Shown piece after piece: positions 53,319-62,062 of a stretch of 64,000 nt of DNA. The stretch is taken from NCBI GenBank assembly GCA_963697965.1, contig OY969108.1:2108001-2172000 (forward strand), in the 5' to 3' direction. A program made the translations under genes and the position numbers. Below the pieces are notes generated by a model. The model saw nothing but the letters and a program-made list of their open reading frames with translations, was not told where the DNA came from and made no database searches. Within the stretch, counting starts at the first letter, position 1. Each line of letters opens with the position of its first letter. The stretch comes from JAPLJC01 sp963697965. GTDB lineage: Bacteria; Desulfobacterota; Desulfobaccia; Desulfobaccales; 0-14-0-80-60-11.

Positions 53319-53456
53319 GTTCCCAAGCTCCTGCTTGGGAACCCATTTTTTGGTGCAAAGCTCCTGCTTTGCTTATAAAAGCTCGCTTTGGGGCGGGCTG
53401 GTTTTCGCCAGCAGAGCTTGGCGCCAAAGGTGCGTTTCCAAGCTGGAGCTTGGGAA
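53319..53456. repeat. Cluster of three palindromes between convergent genes
   Basis: GTTCCCAAGC-TCCT-GCTTGGGAAC (53319-53342, perfect 10-bp arms), GCAAAG-CTCCTG-CTTTGC (53355-53372, perfect 6-bp arms) and TTTCCAAGC-TGGA-GCTTGGGAA (53435-53456). They share the AAGCTCCTGCTT or AAGCTGGAGCTT centre, so they are diverged forms of one palindromic unit. They lie between convergent genes and can fold in RNA from either strand. Confidence 0.75.
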
Positions 53457-53520
53457 GGAGAGGGTAGATTATTCGCGGCGTTTTCAATTACATTTAGCGG
53501 GAAGGGAGGTTTGAATACTT

Positions 53521-56046
53521 CTAATTCTTCTGGGATGATTTCTGATGGTTCTCGGAAGAAAAAGGAATCTCGAAGGAGATGCTGGCGCCCTGGCCCTCCC
53601 GGCTTTGCACGGACAGGTCCCCACCCACCATCCGGGCCCGTTCCTCCATGGCCACCAGTCCCATACCCCGGCCCCGGCGCCGCGCCTCCGCTGAATAACC
53701 TTTACCGTTGTCCTTGATGATAAATGAGACCCGGTCGGGCTTCCGGTCCATGGAAACTGCCATCCTGCTGGCCTGGGAATGTTTGCCGATATTGGTAAGA
53801 CATTCCTGGAAGATGCGGTAGATGGCGACCTGCGCCTCCACGGGAAACAGGTCGTCAATGTCAATTTCCTGGAACTCGCATTCGAGGTGATTATGTTTGC
53901 AGAATTCTCCAAGCAGGTGTTGCAAAGCCGCGGATAGGCCCAGATCCTCCACGATCATGGGGCTCAGGTCATGGGAGAGGCGCCGGACCTTGTCCACCAC
54001 CTGGTCCAAATTGGTCAGCATTCCCTCGCATTCCTCGTGAAGGTGCTGCGCCTCGAGCGGCAACTCCTTCTTGATCTCCCTGGCCTGGAGTTTCAAGACC
54101 AGCAAGGCCTGCCCCAGTTCATCGTGCAGTTCCCGGGAGATCCGCTTGCGCTCGTCCTCCTGCGCGGACATCAACTTGGAGGCCAGGTGGCGTAATTTCT
54201 CCTCCGACTCTCGCAACCGCGTCTCCGCCTCTTTTCTCTGGGTGATGTCCTCCGCCATGCCAGCCACATATAAGGGTTGGCCCTCGGGGTCCTGCACCAG
54301 GGAGGCGGTCACCCGGCACCATAAATATTGGCCGTTTTTCCGTTGAAAGCGCTTTTCAATCCGGTAGCTCTCCCGCCGGCCGGTGGCCACTTCCCGGAAA
54401 AGTTCCAGGCTCCTCTTCCGATCATCAGCATGGGTAAGCTCACTGATGGGCTTGCCCCGCAATTCTGCCTCCCCATAACCCAGCATCTCCAGAAAGGCAT
54501 TATTGACGCTCAGGTAGCGCCCCTTAAGGTCGATGAGGCCGATACCCAGGGCGGCCCGCTCAAAGACGGCCCGGAAGCGCGCCTCACTTTCACGCAGCCG
54601 TAATTCTGCAATCCGGCGTTCAGTGATGTCCTGGGCTGCCCCCACCAGTCGCCAGGGTCTGCCGCGTTCGTCCAGAATGACTTCTTCCTGGGTATGTAGA
54701 TAACGAATGGCGCCGTCGGGGCGAACAATGCGGCTGACCTGAGAGACAGCCCGTTCTCCAGCCAGGGCCCGCGCCAGGTCGTCTCGCACCCGGGCCGCAT
54801 CCTCCGGGTGCGTCAAGCTCAAACCCGCTTCCAGCGACGGCGCGAAGCTCCGCTTATCCACACCGTAGATACGGTACAATTCTTCAGACCAGACCATTTC
54901 GCCGGACTTGGGATTCCATTCCCAGTAGGCCAGGTGGGCCAACTGCTGCGCCTTGGCCAGCCGCGACTCGCTCAGGAGCAAGGCCTCCCGGGTGGCCCGA
55001 CGCTCACTGACGTCGTAGATCACCCCGATCACATGGTCGATCTGGCCGTCCGGCCGGAAGATTATTTGGCCCCGGCCCTCGAGCCAGAGAATGCGGCCAT
55101 CCTTGGTGCGGATGCGGTATTCCCGGATAAATCGGCCGTCTTCCTTCAAAGCCTTGATAAATGCCTGCTTGTATTCGCCCCCAAGATCCTCCTCCAGGAT
55201 GAGATCGGACCATTTCAGGCGGCGGGAGGTGAATTCCTCCTGCGGATATCCGGTAAGTGTTTCAATCTCGTCATCGAAGAAGTCGATGGACCAATCGGGA
55301 TAACCCTTAAAGACCAGCGCCGGGATGGCGCGCACCAGCCAGCGGTATTCCCGCTCCTGCTTCCTCAGGTTCTCCTCCGCCAGCTTGCGCCCGGTGATAT
55401 CGATGCCCAGAGTCAGGGCCAGGATAGTGCCATCCGGGTCCTTCAAGGGATAGTAGTACATCTGGTAGGTTCGCTGGCGCGGCGCATCGGTCCATTCCAT
55501 TTCAACTTCGGCGCCGGTTTCGAATACCCTGAGGGCCGGGCAACCTGAACATGGCTCTTCCCTGCACGCCAGCAGCTCAAAGCAGCGTTTCCCCTCCCAA
55601 TCCCCATATCTCTCCCGGAAGAAGCGGTTGCCGAAGCGAATGGAATAATCCGGGCCCGCCACGTTCACCATGGCCGGCATCCCGTCCAACATGGCATAGA
55701 GCCGCTGCCGTTCCGCCTCCGAGTCTTCCTGGGAGCGCTTCAGGGCCACGCCGCGCTTGATGGCCACCATCAGGGGGGAGATGTAAAGGAGTCCGGCCAG
55801 CAGCACCACCGAAATCGCCAGGGTCAGGCCGTCCTCCCAAAAGGAAAAGGGGATGGCCTTGTTGCCGGCCAGGTAGTAACCGAGCAGGACAATGCGGCGC
55901 ATCGCCATGAGGCAGAAGGCCGCGGAGATCAACAGCCAAGCCGGGCTTCTGCCGGTGACCCGAACCAGCCTGAGGGCGCAATACGCCGCAGCGAGTTGGA
56001 CCGATCCCGCCGCCACAAACAGCAGAATGGCAAGGTGGTTAGCCAT
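53521..56046 (-). CDS. Four-PAS histidine kinase of the NarX/DegS (HisKA_3) class
   Basis: 841 residues. Three or four N-terminal helices (about 5-115) form a membrane domain, followed by four PAS/PAC modules (about 125-245, 250-370, 375-495, 500-620), each ending in a DIT/DVSER-type motif. The HisKA_3 dimerisation domain has RELHDELGQ (His641), and HATPase_c has the N-box QECLTNIGKHSQA, DNGKGY and RGMGLVAMEERA. PAS1 contains CREEPCSGCP, a cysteine cluster that could bind metal or sense redox. NarL-class response regulators are the normal partner, but none is adjacent. A perfect palindrome lies 29 bases upstream of the start. Confidence 0.93.
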   Translation of the reverse strand: MANHLAILLFVAAGSVQLAAAYCALRLVRVTGRSPAWLLISAAFCLMAMRRIVLLGYYLAGNKAIPFSFWEDGLTLAISVVLLAGLLYISPLMVAIKRGVALKRSQEDSEAERQRLYAMLDGMPAMVNVAGPDYSIRFGNRFFRERYGDWEGKRCFELLACREEPCSGCPALRVFETGAEVEMEWTDAPRQRTYQMYYYPLKDPDGTILALTLGIDITGRKLAEENLRKQEREYRWLVRAIPALVFKGYPDWSIDFFDDEIETLTGYPQEEFTSRRLKWSDLILEEDLGGEYKQAFIKALKEDGRFIREYRIRTKDGRILWLEGRGQIIFRPDGQIDHVIGVIYDVSERRATREALLLSESRLAKAQQLAHLAYWEWNPKSGEMVWSEELYRIYGVDKRSFAPSLEAGLSLTHPEDAARVRDDLARALAGERAVSQVSRIVRPDGAIRYLHTQEEVILDERGRPWRLVGAAQDITERRIAELRLRESEARFRAVFERAALGIGLIDLKGRYLSVNNAFLEMLGYGEAELRGKPISELTHADDRKRSLELFREVATGRRESYRIEKRFQRKNGQYLWCRVTASLVQDPEGQPLYVAGMAEDITQRKEAETRLRESEEKLRHLASKLMSAQEDERKRISRELHDELGQALLVLKLQAREIKKELPLEAQHLHEECEGMLTNLDQVVDKVRRLSHDLSPMIVEDLGLSAALQHLLGEFCKHNHLECEFQEIDIDDLFPVEAQVAIYRIFQECLTNIGKHSQASRMAVSMDRKPDRVSFIIKDNGKGYSAEARRRGRGMGLVAMEERARMVGGDLSVQSREGQGASISFEIPFSSENHQKSSQKN

Positions 56047-56074
56047 CAGCCCTTCTCCTGGGAGCCGCCCTGGT

Positions 56075-56093
56075 GGCCGCCCGCCGGGCGGCC
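56075..56093. promoter_or_regulatory. Perfect 9-bp-arm palindrome upstream of PAS kinase
   Basis: GGCCGCCCG-C-CGGGCGGCC, 29-47 bases before the kinase start codon. Could be an operator or a hairpin in the 5' leader; also explainable as chance in GC-rich DNA. Confidence 0.35.
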
Positions 56094-56295
56094 GGAACCG
56101 TCAATGACTGCAAGAAGCCCTCGGACCTGAACCGGCGAACTTTCTACAATATTGAAAAACTATTTAAAAAATTAAGCCCAAGCAGGGGCCGGTTTGAAGA
56201 TGCTCAGGAGCCGGCCACCAGGGGCTTAGAGGCCCAACCTGCCAGTAATCCAAGCCGGATGCTAGACCAGTATGAGAAGAGTCCCCAAAGGGCGT

Positions 56296-56655
56296 TTAAC
56301 CTTCCGCGGCCGGGGGCGCCTCCGGGATGGGGTGCACCACCGCAATCCAGGGAATACACAAGGCCTGTTTTTCCGAGGCGTAAGGGAACCCGGAAGGCAG
56401 ATAGGCCCCAAAGGGACACTGGCCGCAAAGCTCCCCGGCCGTGCCGCAAACGGCCCGCAGTAGGGCGGCGTCCCCGATCAAGTGGCGCATGGCCGCCTGC
56501 AGTTTCCTCACATCTTCCAGTTCCGGATTCTCGATCTCCCGGATCATAGACTCCATCACCCGGGCCAATTCCAGGAGCAGAGGAGCCAGGCTGCTCTCTT
56601 CCAACTGCTGGAGCCGCCTCATAAAGTCATGGGTCTGGATGCCGCCGCTGGTCAT
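56296..56655 (-). CDS. Small protein coupled to amidoligase gene
   Basis: 119 residues, unknown family. The N-terminal 65 residues are helical (FMRRLQQLEESSLAPLLLELARVMESM). The C-terminal half has three spaced Cys (VCGTAGELCGQCPFGAYLP) plus Cys at ALCIPW, a possible metal or cluster site. The start overlaps the stop of the amidoligase gene (ATGA), which indicates translational coupling and shared function. No homology recognised. Confidence 0.65.
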   Translation of the reverse strand: MTSGGIQTHDFMRRLQQLEESSLAPLLLELARVMESMIREIENPELEDVRKLQAAMRHLIGDAALLRAVCGTAGELCGQCPFGAYLPSGFPYASEKQALCIPWIAVVHPIPEAPPAAEG

Positions 56656-57623
56656 ATTGAATACTGTTTTGCCTCCCCGGCCGGCGCCGGGAAGTGGATA
56701 TGAGAAAGCATCCCGGCGACGAGATAGATCTTATATAAGGTGTTGAGCCATTTATTGGGTTGGGGGACGTACTCCAGGACCGGCCGCCGCCCCTGGCTCC
56801 ACTCTACCAGGAACTGGGTGAAGATGATCCACTGCATCAATTCATCCGGCTCCTGGATGGCCGATGGATAATAGCGAAACTCGATGGTGCCCCGGTACCA
56901 GTAGGAGTGCAGGTTGAGGCCGTGGTAGCGCGTGGGATGCATCTTGCGGCGCCGCGGAGTCTTGAGGTCATCCCGGTTCTGAGCGGAATACCAGAGGCTG
57001 CGCACCCGGGGGATCGGCTGGTCACAACCCTCCCGCTGGTACCAATCGCACAGATCCACCTCCAGAGGCCGGCAGGTTTCGGCCTGGCGCCGCTCCTCCG
57101 GCAATAACTGATATATATGGCCCTCAAAGATGGAAATGATCCGCAGCAACTGAAAGAGTTGGCGATTGCCGTAATGGGTCCGGTCCACCCCGTGATGTAC
57201 ATGGAAGCCGCAGCTTTCGTTGGCCAGGATCTCGGGAAACTCCTGGAGCAGTGAAAGCACCCGGTAAACCTGGGCCAGGCCCGGCAGGCCGGAAAGGACG
57301 GGGCTCACCAGTTCGCTGCCGCCGGCCCCCTTAATGGTGTCATCCAGGACGCAAGTCCACGCCTGGTAAGCCGGTTCATCATGGGAGAAGCCGTTCAGGA
57401 CCAGGTCCTGGTCTTGAAAAACTTGGGGAAGCCGCCTCCCATCCCGGGTGCGGTTCATGATCTGGTAAGGTGGAATTACTTGGCGGTCGCCGGCGGTGAT
57501 GGAATATTTCAGCCCGAAGATTTCGATCTCCACCCCGAAAGGCCGGTCACTAAAGTATCTCAGCATGGGGTGCTTCTCTTTGAGCCGGGTTTCCCACAAA
57601 CCAGAGCCCCCCACCTTGGCCAT
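56652..57623 (-). CDS. Amidoligase-family enzyme (COOH-NH2 ligase fold)
   Basis: 323 residues of the putative amidoligase family (glutamine-synthetase-like fold). Family marks: RPFGVEIEIFG (first metal Glu pair), DDTIKGAGGSELVSPVLSG, ESCGFHVHHGVD, and RYHGLNLHSYWYRGTIEFRYYP with the late Glu/Arg pair. Such enzymes are thought to form amide or isopeptide bonds in peptides or cell-wall material; substrates are not established. I keep ATG 57623; ATG 57566 with AGAGAAG is an alternative and loses no family sequence. Coupled to a small Cys-containing protein and near an NlpC/P60 endopeptidase. Confidence 0.87.
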   Translation of the reverse strand: MAKVGGSGLWETRLKEKHPMLRYFSDRPFGVEIEIFGLKYSITAGDRQVIPPYQIMNRTRDGRRLPQVFQDQDLVLNGFSHDEPAYQAWTCVLDDTIKGAGGSELVSPVLSGLPGLAQVYRVLSLLQEFPEILANESCGFHVHHGVDRTHYGNRQLFQLLRIISIFEGHIYQLLPEERRQAETCRPLEVDLCDWYQREGCDQPIPRVRSLWYSAQNRDDLKTPRRRKMHPTRYHGLNLHSYWYRGTIEFRYYPSAIQEPDELMQWIIFTQFLVEWSQGRRPVLEYVPQPNKWLNTLYKIYLVAGMLSHIHFPAPAGEAKQYSI

Positions 57624-57919
57624 TTCCCCCTCTCTTTAAAATACCGGTGACCGGAAGCGGATTCACCCCTGGGGGGCGGCCACTCGCCGGGGCCGGCATG
57701 CCCTCTAATGAAAATGTTCCTGAATACAAAATAGCGCAAAAGCCGGTCAGGAGCAAGCTAATTCCTGGGAGCTGGGCTTCAGCCCCGGCCCATACCGTGG
57801 CCACACCCCTGCCTCGCGCACCCTTCCCTCCCGGAAAGGCGCACCCCTTCCTTCCTGACAGATAATCCAGGGATTAAACAGTGGCAGCCGGATAGAAACG
57901 GCCGGCTCTTAGAGGGGGT

Positions 57920-58750
57920 TTAATACTTGGGGTACTGCACTTCAAAGACGCGTTTGGCCACCACGAAGGTGTCTTGGTAGTACTGCTCCCGCAAATCCGT
58001 GACTGTCACGCCGTTGCGCGGGTTGGAGGCGTGAATCATCTTCCCGTCCCCCAGGTAGATGCCGGCGTGTCCCACATGACCATCCCGCCGGAAGAACAGC
58101 AGATCCCCGGGAAGCAACTTGGAGAAATCCATATCGTGGGTCACGACCTTGCCCACCTCGGCCTGCTCGGCGCTGGACCTGGGCAGGTTGATCTTAAAAC
58201 CATGGTAAATATATTGGACAAAACCGGAACAATCAGTGGCATTGCTGTTCTGAAAAGAGCAGCCGCGGGCGTAAGGGAAGTTCCGATAGTGCTCGGCCTC
58301 GGCCAGAACCAAATCCGAGAAACCCCAGGGCTCAAACCGGTTGAATTGGTGCTCCCCCTGCGGCAGGGAGCTTTGGTCCCGGTCCACTTCCGTATTGGAG
58401 GAAGGCTTGTTCAAGGCAGCCCCGTTTTTCTTGGGCCCTAAGGGTTCTAGGAGAAATCCGCCATCCCTTTGGGGGGTGACCTTCATCAAGGGGGTGCTAT
58501 CGTAACTGCGGGCGCTGGCTTGCGGCACCATGGAAGATTCCACGGCCTCGCCGCTATCCTCCCGGTAATGCCTGTGGTGGCTGGGTTGGGACTTTTTGGT
58601 GTATTTGCTTTTTTTGCTGTCCTCTCTCTGCGAATTGGCAGAGCAAGGCTTCTTCTTGTGGACGCTTTTGGTGGGTAGTGAAAATGCCAGACTCGGTGCG
58701 AAGGCTAATGCCAGGGTGACTACCGTGCTCACAATTATCCGCTTTGCCAT
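57920..58750 (-). CDS. NlpC/P60 peptidoglycan endopeptidase, exported
   Basis: 276 residues from ATG 58750 (AAGGAGG six bases upstream). Signal peptide 1-24 (cleavage near AFS-LP), a Lys/Ser/Arg-rich linker (about 28-140), then an NlpC/P60 domain: Cys174 (NATDCSGFVQY), His228 (GHVGHAGIYLG) and His240 (MIHASNP) form the catalytic set. It cleaves peptide stems of peptidoglycan, probably the D-Glu-mDAP bond. Transcribed away from the ribosomal block, with a clear promoter and two tandem palindromes between promoter and start, which indicates specific regulation. Confidence 0.92.
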   Translation of the reverse strand: MAKRIIVSTVVTLALAFAPSLAFSLPTKSVHKKKPCSANSQREDSKKSKYTKKSQPSHHRHYREDSGEAVESSMVPQASARSYDSTPLMKVTPQRDGGFLLEPLGPKKNGAALNKPSSNTEVDRDQSSLPQGEHQFNRFEPWGFSDLVLAEAEHYRNFPYARGCSFQNSNATDCSGFVQYIYHGFKINLPRSSAEQAEVGKVVTHDMDFSKLLPGDLLFFRRDGHVGHAGIYLGDGKMIHASNPRNGVTVTDLREQYYQDTFVVAKRVFEVQYPKY

Positions 58751-58836
58751 CCAGTACCTCCTTGGTGATGGGACCATTCGGAGGGGGCTATCTGGATCTT
58801 CAGCCCCGGACAATTGACTTCTTTGAAAAGAGCCCT

Positions 58837-58876
58837 TAGGTAAAACTACCTACGCATACCTAGGTAAACTTACCTA
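58837..58876. promoter_or_regulatory. Two tandem perfect palindromes, likely operators
   Basis: TAGGTA-AAAC-TACCTA (58837-58852) and TAGGTA-AACT-TACCTA (58861-58876), identical arms, centres 24 bp apart. The second starts about 5 bases past the predicted transcription start of the NlpC/P60 gene, so a bound repressor would block the promoter; alternatively they fold as two leader hairpins. Confidence 0.75.
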
Positions 58877-58888
58877 GATATTGAGGCG

Positions 58889-58917
58889 ACTTTAAAACAT
58901 TTGCAATCCGTTGTCAA
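58889..58917 (-). promoter_or_regulatory. Sigma70-type promoter of NlpC/P60 gene
   Basis: On the minus strand TTGACA (58917-58912), a 17-base spacer, TAAAGT (58894-58889). The expected transcription start is near 58881, about 130 bases before the ATG. Confidence 0.6.
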
Positions 58918-59042
58918 ACATTTTTTTCTTGCGGCTAGACGCTGTAACCAGGTTTGCCTTGCGTTATCAATAAAATAACTTGGGTAATTTTTTAGGCTGG
59001 GCAGAAGACCCAAGATTGGCAGAGCCAAGCGCTGCAGGTTTA

Positions 59043-59065
59043 GGGGGACAAGTCTCCTTGCCCCC
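59043..59065 (-). terminator. Possible terminator hairpin after rplQ
   Basis: On the minus strand GGGGGCAAG / CTTGTCCCCC with one bulge and a GAGA loop, 16 bases past the rplQ stop. No T tract follows, so termination here would be weak or Rho-dependent. Confidence 0.4.
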
Positions 59066-59080
59066 GGGGCTGAATTTAAT

Positions 59081-59488
59081 TTAGCTGGCCGCGGCCTTTT
59101 TGGCCTTGGTTTTGGCCTTGGGCAGCTTCTCCGGACGATCCACCAACTCGAGTATGGACATGGGGGCGGCGTCTCCCAGCCGCACCCCCACGGAAACGAT
59201 GCGGGTATAGCCGCCAGGGCGGTCCTGGTAACGCTCCCTCAGTTCTCCGAAGAGCTTGGCCACCACCTTTTTGGAACGCACCACCGCCTGGGTCAGGCGC
59301 CGGGCATGCAGGTCACCCCTTTTAGCCAGGGTAATGACCTTCTCGGCCCACTGACGCGCCTCCTTGGCCTTGGCCCGGGTGGTCTCCACCCGCTCCTGCT
59401 CCAGCAGGGCGGTGATCAGATTACGCAGCATGGCCTGGCGATGCTCCGTGGTGCGGGAGAGGCGCCGGCCGGCTTTTAAGTGCCTCAT
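59081..59488 (-). CDS. rplQ: 50S ribosomal protein L17
   Basis: 135 residues: the standard L17 start (MRHLKAGRRLSRTTEHRQAMLRN, here shortened to its key residues R8, R12 and HR17-18) and the GYTRI segment. A short Lys/Ala tail ends it (KAKTKAKKAAAS). Last gene of the ribosomal block, overlapping rpoA by 4 bases. Confidence 0.97.
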   Translation of the reverse strand: MRHLKAGRRLSRTTEHRQAMLRNLITALLEQERVETTRAKAKEARQWAEKVITLAKRGDLHARRLTQAVVRSKKVVAKLFGELRERYQDRPGGYTRIVSVGVRLGDAAPMSILELVDRPEKLPKAKTKAKKAAAS

Positions 59489-60498
59489 GCGACTTCTTCC
59501 TTCCTTTCCGTGGTCTGATCCGGTGGGGTGAAGGTTTCCAACTTCATTCCCAGGTGCAACCCCATCTCCTGGAGAATCTCTTTGATCTCATTCAAGGACT
59601 TGCGCCCAAAATTCTTGGTTTTCAGCATCTCCTGCTCAGTCTTTTGCACCAACTCGCCTATGAAGCGGATGTTGGCGTTGCGCAGGCAATTAGCGGCTCG
59701 CACCGACAACTCCAGTTCATTGACGCTGCGATAGAGGTTCTCATTCAGGACGGGAGGCTCCTCCATGGCCTTCTCCTCCAGTCCGCTGGGTTCCTCTTCG
59801 AAGTTGATGAACATGATGAGATGCTCTTTCAGGATCTTGGCGGCATAGGCCACCGCGTTCTCCGGGGTGAGGCTGCCATCGGTGGTGACGTCCAGGGTCA
59901 GCTTGTCATAATCGGTGCGCTGACCCACCCGGGCCTGGGTAACCACGTAATTCACCTTGCGGATGGGAGAGAAGCTGGCGTCCAGCGGGATATAGCCGAT
60001 GGGCTGATCCTCTTCCTTATTGGCTTCCGCCGGCACAAAACCCTTGCCGCTCTTGACCGTCATTTCCAGGCTCAGTTGGCCGTCCCCGGCGAGAGAGGCG
60101 ATATAATGATCGGGGTTGAGGATCTCCACCATTCCATCCGTTTTGATATCGCCGGCCTTGACCTGCTTTTCACCCGAGGCCTCCAGGTGCAGGATCCGGA
60201 CGCCGTTGGTGAGCATCTTCAGACGCACCTGCTTCAGGTTGAGGAGGATTTCAGTGACATCCTCGCGCACCCCGGGGATGGCGGAAAACTCGTGGTGCAC
60301 ATCCTTGATGCGCACTGCGGTAATGGCCGCACCCCTAAGGGATGACAGCAAGACCCGACGCAGGGCGTTTCCCAGGGTGGTGCCGAAGCCGCGTTCCAGG
60401 GGCTCAGCCGTGAATTTGCCATAGTCACGCCTGTGGCTCTCGGAATCCACCTCCAGGCGTTTGGGCTTGATGATGTCGCTCCAGTTTTTCTGGATCAT
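59485..60498 (-). CDS. rpoA: RNA polymerase subunit alpha
   Basis: 337 residues. N-terminal dimerisation domain (GFGTTLGNALRRVLLSSL) and C-terminal domain with the UP-element and activator contacts (ELSVRAANCLRNANIRFIGELV, NFGRKSLNEIKEIL). Complete. It is separated from rpsD by 129 bases that contain a possible attenuator. Confidence 0.98.
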   Translation of the reverse strand: MIQKNWSDIIKPKRLEVDSESHRRDYGKFTAEPLERGFGTTLGNALRRVLLSSLRGAAITAVRIKDVHHEFSAIPGVREDVTEILLNLKQVRLKMLTNGVRILHLEASGEKQVKAGDIKTDGMVEILNPDHYIASLAGDGQLSLEMTVKSGKGFVPAEANKEEDQPIGYIPLDASFSPIRKVNYVVTQARVGQRTDYDKLTLDVTTDGSLTPENAVAYAAKILKEHLIMFINFEEEPSGLEEKAMEEPPVLNENLYRSVNELELSVRAANCLRNANIRFIGELVQKTEQEMLKTKNFGRKSLNEIKEILQEMGLHLGMKLETFTPPDQTTERKEEVA

Positions 60499-60541
60499 GG
60501 TGCCTCGTTCTGATTACTCGGATTCATTAACTCTTAACGCC

Positions 60542-60590
60542 GGCTGCCAAAGAAAAAACCGGCGGCAGCCCCGTCTTATCTAGCAGCCGG
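60542..60590 (-). promoter_or_regulatory. Possible attenuator between rpsD and rpoA
   Basis: On the minus strand CCGGCTGC (60590-60583) can pair with GCCGCCGG (60566-60559, one mismatch), followed by six T: a terminator form. The alternative GGCTGCC (60570-60564) with GGCAGCC (60548-60542) shares bases 60564-60566 and excludes the first. Such a switch could tune rpoA relative to the ribosomal genes. Confidence 0.45.
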
Positions 60591-60627
60591 GTGAGCCGAT
60601 CTCCGAGCCATAAAGGATCATGATTCT

Positions 60628-61254
60628 CTATTTGGAATAAAGCTCCACAATGAGATGTTCTTGAATGGGCATGGTGATATCTTCCCGGTTGGGGAACAAG
60701 ATTACCCGGCCCTGGGCCTCTTCCTTGTTGAACTCCAGCCAGGAGGGACAGCCTCGCCGGGCCACTGCTTCCATGGCATCGCGGATCAGCGGCAGGTTGC
60801 GGCCTTTTTCCGTGGCCTGGACCAGGTCCCCCTTGCGCACCAGGAACGAGGGCAGATTCACCCTGGCGCCGTTGACCAGCACGAGGTTGTGCCGCACCAA
60901 TTGCCGGGCTTGGGAACGGGAGTTGGCGAAACCCAGCCGATACACCACATTGTCCAGGCGCCGCTCCAGCAGGACCAACAGGTTTGTCCCGGTCACCCCT
61001 TTCTGCCGTTCGGCCTTCTCGAAATAAACGCTGAATTGTTTCTCCAACACTCCATAGATGCGTCTCACCTTTTGCTTTTCCCGGAGCTGCGTGCCGTAGT
61101 CGGATATCTTGCTCCGCCGCTGGCCATGCTGTCCCGGCGGATAGTGGCGCCGCTCAATGGCGCATTTATCCGTGTAACAGCGGTCTCCTTTAAGGTAGAG
61201 CTGCATGCCTTCCCGGCGGCAAAGCCGGCAAACCGGTCCAATATATCTAGCCAA
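60628..61254 (-). CDS. rpsD: 30S ribosomal protein S4
   Basis: 208 residues; primary 16S rRNA binder and, in many bacteria, a translational repressor of this operon. MARYIGPVCRLCRREG at the start has the zinc-ribbon Cys pair and KCAIERRHYPPGQHG supplies the other ligands, so it is the zinc-binding form. S4 RNA-binding domain: RLDNVVYRLGFANSRSQARQLV. Confidence 0.97.
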   Translation of the reverse strand: MARYIGPVCRLCRREGMQLYLKGDRCYTDKCAIERRHYPPGQHGQRRSKISDYGTQLREKQKVRRIYGVLEKQFSVYFEKAERQKGVTGTNLLVLLERRLDNVVYRLGFANSRSQARQLVRHNLVLVNGARVNLPSFLVRKGDLVQATEKGRNLPLIRDAMEAVARRGCPSWLEFNKEEAQGRVILFPNREDITMPIQEHLIVELYSK

Positions 61255-61271
61255 TTTCGATCACCTCTTCG

Positions 61272-61664
61272 CTATACCCGGCGACGTTTAGGAGGACGAC
61301 AGCCGTTGTGGGGAATGGGGCTGACGTCCCTGATCAGGTTGATGGACAGACCCGCGGCCTGCAAAGCCCTGAGCGCCGCCTCCCGGCCTGCCCCGGGCCC
61401 TTTGACGTAGACATCGACGTTGCGCAGGCCGTGTTCCATGGCCTTCTTGGCCGCGTCCTGGGCCGCCAGCTGGGCGGCAAAGGGAGTGCCTTTGCGGGAG
61501 CCCTTGAAACCCTGGACCCCGGAAGAGGACCAGGAGATCACGTTACCCGCGGGATCGGTGATGGTCACCAGGGTGTTGTTGAAGGTGGCCTTGATGTGAG
61601 CCACTCCGACGGGAATATTCTTCCGCTCTTTCTTTTTCTTGGTACGAACCGGCGCTTTGGCCAT
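61272..61664 (-). CDS. rpsK: 30S ribosomal protein S11
   Basis: 130 residues; THIKATFNNT-like start (VAHIKATFNNTLVTITD), SSGVQGFKGSRKGTPFAAQ and the C-terminal PIPHNGCRPPKRRRV are standard. AGGAGGC ribosome site. Nine bases after rpsM. Confidence 0.98.
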   Translation of the reverse strand: MAKAPVRTKKKKERKNIPVGVAHIKATFNNTLVTITDPAGNVISWSSSGVQGFKGSRKGTPFAAQLAAQDAAKKAMEHGLRNVDVYVKGPGAGREAALRALQAAGLSINLIRDVSPIPHNGCRPPKRRRV

Positions 61665-61673
61665 CCTGCCTCC

Positions 61674-62048
61674 TTAGGCCTTCTTCCGTTTGCCCACCAC
61701 GCTGCGCCGCGGGCCTTTGCGGGTGCGGGCATTGGTGTGGGTGCGCTGGCCCCGGACCGGCAATCCCCGGCGGTGCCGTAACCCCCGGTAACAGCCCAGG
61801 TCCATCAGGCGCTTGATGTTCATCGACACTTCCCGGCGCAGGTCGCCCTCCACCTTACAGGTATGGTCGATCGACTGGCGGATGTTGGTGATTTCGGCGT
61901 CAGTCAAATCACCCGTCTTGGCGGCTGCGTCCACCCCGGCCTCCTTGAGCACCCGGATGGAGGTGCTGCGGCCAATGCCGAAAATATAGGTAAGGGCAAT
62001 CGCGATCTGCTTGTTCCGGGGCAGGTCGATCCCTGCGATCCTGGCCAA
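61674..62048 (-). CDS. rpsM: 30S ribosomal protein S13
   Basis: 124 residues; MARIAGIDLPRNKQI start, YIFGIGRS helix-turn-helix, and the basic tail GLPVRGQRTHTNARTRKGPRR. Fourteen bases after rpmJ. Confidence 0.98.
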   Translation of the reverse strand: MARIAGIDLPRNKQIAIALTYIFGIGRSTSIRVLKEAGVDAAAKTGDLTDAEITNIRQSIDHTCKVEGDLRREVSMNIKRLMDLGCYRGLRHRRGLPVRGQRTHTNARTRKGPRRSVVGKRKKA

Positions 62049-62062
62049 TTGTTCTCCTCCCT

